From NCBI GenBank assembly GCA_017615375.1, contig JAGAAH010000052.1, positions 1 to 9,639 of the forward strand: a stretch of DNA of 9,639 bases, read 5' to 3'. Positions 6,404 to 9,639 of this stretch are shown here, piece after piece. Positions within the stretch are counted from its first letter, which is position 1. Each line of letters begins with the position of its first letter. The stretch is from Lachnospiraceae bacterium. Its GTDB lineage: Bacteria > Bacillota > Clostridia > Lachnospirales > Lachnospiraceae. Position numbers and translations under genes: made by a program. Below the pieces are notes generated by a model. The model searched no databases, was not told where the DNA came from, and worked only from the letters and a program-made list of their open reading frames with translations.

Positions 6404-7654
6404 CTACTTATTTGTTATTTTGTGTGTATCGGGGTCTACCGTATCAATATCGTTATAATGCTCCGAATGAAGCGGCATATTCTTCTTCTTAAGGAAGTAC
6501 TCCGATATATTGTCGATTATGTAATAAATTACTCCGAATATCGGCACTCCGAAAAGCATTCCCCAGAATCCGAAGACTCCTCCGAAAAGCATAATCGCGA
6601 ATACTACCCAGAAACTTGAAAGGCCCGTTGAATTGCCCAAAATCTTCGGTCCTATTATATTACCGTCTATCTGCTGTATTACGATTAAGATTATAAGGAA
6701 ATACAACGCTTTAATCGGGCTTGCGAGTAAAACCAAAAGTATACTCGGTACTGCTCCGATATATGGTCCGAAGAACGGAATTACATTCGTTACTCCTACA
6801 ATCACCGATACAAGTACCGGATAAGGAATTCTGAAAATCAATAAGATTATGTATGTCAAAATTCCGATTATAATCGAATCAAGAATCTTTCCTGCGATAA
6901 ATCCGCCGAATATCTTATCCGACTTTCTTGCGGTTTTAAGTATTGCATTTGCCGCCTTAGTAGGCCAGAACGCATAGAGCGCTTTTTTAAAGATTCCCTT
7001 AAAATGATCTTTCTCGGCAAGCACGTAAATGCATACTATCATACCGATTATGAAATTGATAAGTCCCTTGGCTACGACAAGAATTCCGCCTGTAACGGAC
7101 GTTACTATCTCTTTCGTCCTCGGAATTACTTCCGTCTTTAATAAATTCTGCGCAAATGCGGTTACTTCCGTAATTATTGTCTCGGCATATTTCTCTAAAG
7201 CATCATTTTGCTGGATAAATCCCTTAAGCCAGCTTACCGTATTCTTTGCCTGCGTCGGAAGTGTTACAACAAGTCCTTCAATTGTTGTATATAATTGAGG
7301 TCCTATAAGCCATACGAGTAATACAACTGCCAGTATTAAAAGCGCCATTGCCACTGTAATGCCGATTCCCCTTGCGGAATTTGCAAGCCACTTTCCGATC
7401 CTCTTACACTTAACCGCACGCTTCTCTATAAAATGCTGGATTCTGTTAACCAATGGATTAAGAAGATATCCTAAGAATACGCCGACAAGTATCGGCTGAA
7501 GCGCTTTTATCACAAGTGAAAGGAACTTGGATGCACCGGAATACCTCGCTATAAAGAAATAGAATATAATGGACACTGCAATTACTATAAAAGCGGTCAA
7601 TCCCATTGCAAGATACGGGCGTATGTTCCAATTGGTCTTATTCTCGTTATTCAT
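6404..7654 (-). CDS. AI-2E family (PF01594-type) integral membrane protein
   Basis: This is a 416-residue polytopic inner-membrane protein of the AI-2E family, whose members include TqsA, YdiK-like proteins and Na+/H+ antiporter-like proteins. Hydrophobic segments occur near residues 14-36, 50-67, 97-117, 185-212, 257-275, 280-293, 303-328 and 348-385, with a soluble stretch around 120-180. Family signatures are visible: GGFIAGKILDSIIIG (250-264), TNVIPFFGPYIGAVPSI (289-305), QQIDGNIIGPKILG (327-340) and FWGMLFGVPIFGVIYYI (363-379). The ATG at 7654 has AGAAGG four nt upstream, inside a longer purine run. It starts 27 nt after the coiled-coil gene and is probably co-transcribed with it from the region before 8416. 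Despite the family name, autoinducer export has been shown for very few members, so the substrate here is unknown. Confidence 0.92.
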   Translation of the reverse strand: MNNENKTNWNIRPYLAMGLTAFIVIAVSIIFYFFIARYSGASKFLSLVIKALQPILVGVFLGYLLNPLVNRIQHFIEKRAVKCKRIGKWLANSARGIGITVAMALLILAVVLLVWLIGPQLYTTIEGLVVTLPTQAKNTVSWLKGFIQQNDALEKYAETIITEVTAFAQNLLKTEVIPRTKEIVTSVTGGILVVAKGLINFIIGMIVCIYVLAEKDHFKGIFKKALYAFWPTKAANAILKTARKSDKIFGGFIAGKILDSIIIGILTYIILLIFRIPYPVLVSVIVGVTNVIPFFGPYIGAVPSILLVLLASPIKALYFLIILIVIQQIDGNIIGPKILGNSTGLSSFWVVFAIMLFGGVFGFWGMLFGVPIFGVIYYIIDNISEYFLKKKNMPLHSEHYNDIDTVDPDTHKITNK

Positions 7655-7681
7655 AATACCTTCTCTCCCAAAGCTTATATA

Positions 7682-8416
7682 TTATTGCTTCTTATCTTCT
7701 TCGCTGTTCATCTGCTGCTGCTTCCACTTAAAATAGTTGGACTCCGTATTAACTTTAACCTGCGGTGCGGTATTAAGCTTCAACGAATCTTCTTTCTTCG
7801 TACCGTCTTCGTTAAGTCCCATTTGATCGAAGTAAGCTTTATTAACCTTGACGTCGGTCTTTCTTACCGCCGGCATAATCATAGTCTTTCCAAGCTTAAT
7901 TCTCTCTACTTCTTCTTCCTTGGCTGCAATTTCTTTTCTGCGCTCATTGATCAGGTTAAGATAGAGATTCGAATCCTGCAGTTCAAACAAGCTCTCCTGC
8001 AATTCCTTCTGATTACCGCGAATCCTGTCCTTCTCATTCTCAATCTGCATAGCAATATCATGATAAAGCGCATCCATATCCTTCTTATTCTTATCAAGAA
8101 TATGGATAAGTCTGGAAATTGCGTCATCCGTATATAAAACAGACGCCGAATAGACATCCTCCGCAGTGGAGGTTGCCTTTGCTATCGTCTCGTCATATTT
8201 CTTATTAATCTGATACTGCGCTTCTTCCTTCTTCTGCTTAGATAAACTATACTCATCAAGCATGTCGTACATACATTGGGAAATCTTTTCGAGTTCTGCA
8301 AAAAGCTCCTGCTTGCTAATTACGATTCTGTCAGGGTCTCCTTTAATCTTCGGGCATTTCGAAACAAGCAAGTGTATGTCGCGAAGCACATCTTCCATGC
8401 TCTTTCCTGCACTCAT
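7682..8416 (-). CDS. Conserved-looking coiled-coil protein of unknown function
   Basis: I do not recognise a characterised family. The 244-residue product (numbered from the ATG at 8416) is highly charged, with no signal peptide or membrane segment. Residues about 30-175 are almost continuously helical with heptad-like spacing (ELFAELEKIS, SKQKKEEAQYQINKKYDETIAKA, AMQIENEKDRIRGNQKELQESL, NERRKEIAAKEEEVERI), so an extended coiled coil is likely. The tail (about 180-244) is polar and probably disordered. The pattern is loosely like DivIVA or ATP-synthase peripheral-stalk (b/E/H-type) helices, but no diagnostic motif supports either. TTGGAG at 8430-8425 sits 8 nt before the ATG at 8416. An ATG 26 codons upstream (8494) lies inside the atpC terminator hairpin and is rejected. 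It lies between the ATP synthase operon and the AI-2E gene and probably forms a two-gene unit with the latter. Confidence 0.82.
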   Translation of the reverse strand: MSAGKSMEDVLRDIHLLVSKCPKIKGDPDRIVISKQELFAELEKISQCMYDMLDEYSLSKQKKEEAQYQINKKYDETIAKATSTAEDVYSASVLYTDDAISRLIHILDKNKKDMDALYHDIAMQIENEKDRIRGNQKELQESLFELQDSNLYLNLINERRKEIAAKEEEVERIKLGKTMIMPAVRKTDVKVNKAYFDQMGLNEDGTKKEDSLKLNTAPQVKVNTESNYFKWKQQQMNSEEDKKQ

Positions 8417-8424
8417 AGCTAATA

Positions 8425-8430
8425 CTCCAA
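8425..8430 (-). promoter_or_regulatory. Ribosome binding site deciding the coiled-coil gene start
   Basis: The minus strand reads TTGGAG, with GGAG eight nt before the ATG at 8416-8414. The longer frame from 8494 has no such site and would begin within a terminator stem. Confidence 0.75.
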
Positions 8431-8447
8431 AATACAAATATATATTA

Positions 8448-8476
8448 AGTATAAACCATTTTTTTGCAGATTTAAA
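8448..8476 (-). promoter_or_regulatory. Possible promoter for the coiled-coil/AI-2E unit
   Basis: On the minus strand TTTAAA (8476-8471, four of six -35 bases) is followed after 17 bp by TATACT (8453-8448, five of six -10 bases). It lies just past the atpC terminator, where a new promoter would be expected. The region is very AT-rich, so chance matches are likely. Confidence 0.45.
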
Positions 8477-8477
8477 T

Positions 8478-8511
8478 AAAAAAATAACCCTCATATTGCT
8501 ATGAGGGTTAT
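8478..8511 (-). terminator. Intrinsic terminator of the ATP synthase operon
   Basis: A perfect 12-bp stem (8484-8495 with 8500-8511; arm ATAACCCTCATA) closes a 4-nt loop and is followed on the minus strand by seven T residues (8484-8478), then ATTTAAAT. It begins 5 nt after the atpC stop codon. This is the clearest terminator in the window. Confidence 0.93.
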
Positions 8512-8516
8512 CCTTA

Positions 8517-8924
8517 TTATTTTCTTGTTTCGAGTCTTACAAGCGCTTTCTTTAAAGCTACTTCGGCTCTTACGATATCGGTTCCGTCAGCATGCTCGGA
8601 TAAGCGCTTTTCTGCTCTGTCCTTTGCTGCCTTGGCACGCTCGACATCAATCTCTTCAGGCCACTCGGCAATCTCTGCGAGAATTGATACCTTATCAGGC
8701 TTTATCTCCGCAAATCCCGAATGAACTGCTGCCTTCTTAATTCCATCCGGCTCGTGAATAGTTACTACACCCGGCGCAATGACCGTTGTTGTCGGCTGAT
8801 GCATCTTATATACACCAAGCTCGCCTTCTGTTGAGTTAAACTCTACCATCTCGGCCTTACCTGTATAGAAAACTCTCTCCGGACAGATTATCTCAATATC
8901 AAATAAATTCTTCTCGTCTGCCAT
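8517..8924 (-). CDS. atpC: F-type ATP synthase epsilon subunit
   Basis: The epsilon subunit of the F1 sector couples the central stalk to the beta subunits and acts as a brake on ATP hydrolysis. The 135-residue length is normal. The N-terminal beta-sandwich begins with FDIEIICPERVFYTGKAEMV and contains STEGELGVYKMHQPTTTVI, close to the family's G-x-GELGI-LPGH-P pattern. AAVHSGFAEIKPDKVSILAE follows, and then the C-terminal two-helix hairpin (ERAKAAKDRAEKRL and VRAEVALKKALVRLE). An AAAGGG ribosome binding site (8937-8932) is 7 nt from the ATG. It follows atpD by 31 nt, is the last gene of the operon, ends in tandem stops (TAATAA), and is followed at once by a terminator. Confidence 0.97.
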   Translation of the reverse strand: MADEKNLFDIEIICPERVFYTGKAEMVEFNSTEGELGVYKMHQPTTTVIAPGVVTIHEPDGIKKAAVHSGFAEIKPDKVSILAEIAEWPEEIDVERAKAAKDRAEKRLSEHADGTDIVRAEVALKKALVRLETRK

Positions 8925-8955
8925 CTTTTCACCCTTTCTATTGAATCAGCCATTC

Positions 8956-9639
<684 letters not shown>

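Noticed and set aside
7685..8137. Plus-strand hydrophobic open frame of 150 codons
   Set aside because: It is antisense to the coiled-coil gene. Its apparent hydrophobicity is the mirror of Lys/Glu-rich codons, and the minus-strand frame has a proper start, ribosome binding site and operon context.
8417..8494. N-terminal extension of the coiled-coil protein to an ATG at 8494
   Set aside because: The extension would start inside the atpC terminator stem, lacks a Shine-Dalgarno, and encodes residues from AT-rich promoter sequence. The ATG at 8416 has GGAG at good spacing.

Overview
The window comes from a low-to-medium GC Gram-positive anaerobe, most likely a butyrate-producing member of the Lachnospiraceae (Clostridia). 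This rests on the butyrate kinase / phosphate butyryltransferase pair, the bacterial F-type ATP synthase genes, strong GGAGG-type ribosome binding sites and the style of the accessory proteins. The species cannot be fixed from the sequence. Every gene I accept is on the minus strand, so transcription runs from high to low coordinates. Plus-strand open frames look like shadows.

In transcription order, the window opens with the 3' end of the ATP synthase operon: the C-terminal part of atpD (beta subunit) and the complete atpC (epsilon), closed by a textbook intrinsic terminator at 8478-8511. A two-gene unit follows: an uncharacterised coiled-coil protein (start corrected to 8416) and an AI-2E-family membrane protein (6404-7654). 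This unit ends in a long palindromic repeat that can also serve as a terminator. Next is a single gene for a secreted, membrane-anchored papain-like (C1A) cysteine protease (4547-6169). Related palindromic repeats flank it on both sides, and two 44-bp copies in the same orientation differ at one base.

The last unit starts from a strong sigma-A-type promoter (TTGACT, 18 bp, TATAAT at 4440-4469) with a perfect inverted repeat in its spacer. It encodes a large protein (1853-4393) with N-terminal helical/TPR-like repeats, a Glu-rich low-complexity linker and a C-terminal P-loop ATPase domain. Phosphate butyryltransferase (ptb) and butyrate kinase (buk, cut by the window edge) follow with gaps of 25 and 1 nt. 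Ptb and Buk turn butyryl-CoA into butyryl-phosphate and then butyrate plus ATP. The large ATPase is apparently co-transcribed with them and has no known role in that pathway.

The points most worth a second look are the TPR/P-loop protein at the head of the butyrate operon with its operator-like promoter, the repeat family bracketing the surface protease (including a 112-bp MITE-like unit with perfect 20-bp terminal inverted repeats), and the coiled-coil/AI-2E pair next to the ATP synthase. Three gene starts were moved downstream on ribosome-binding-site or promoter evidence.
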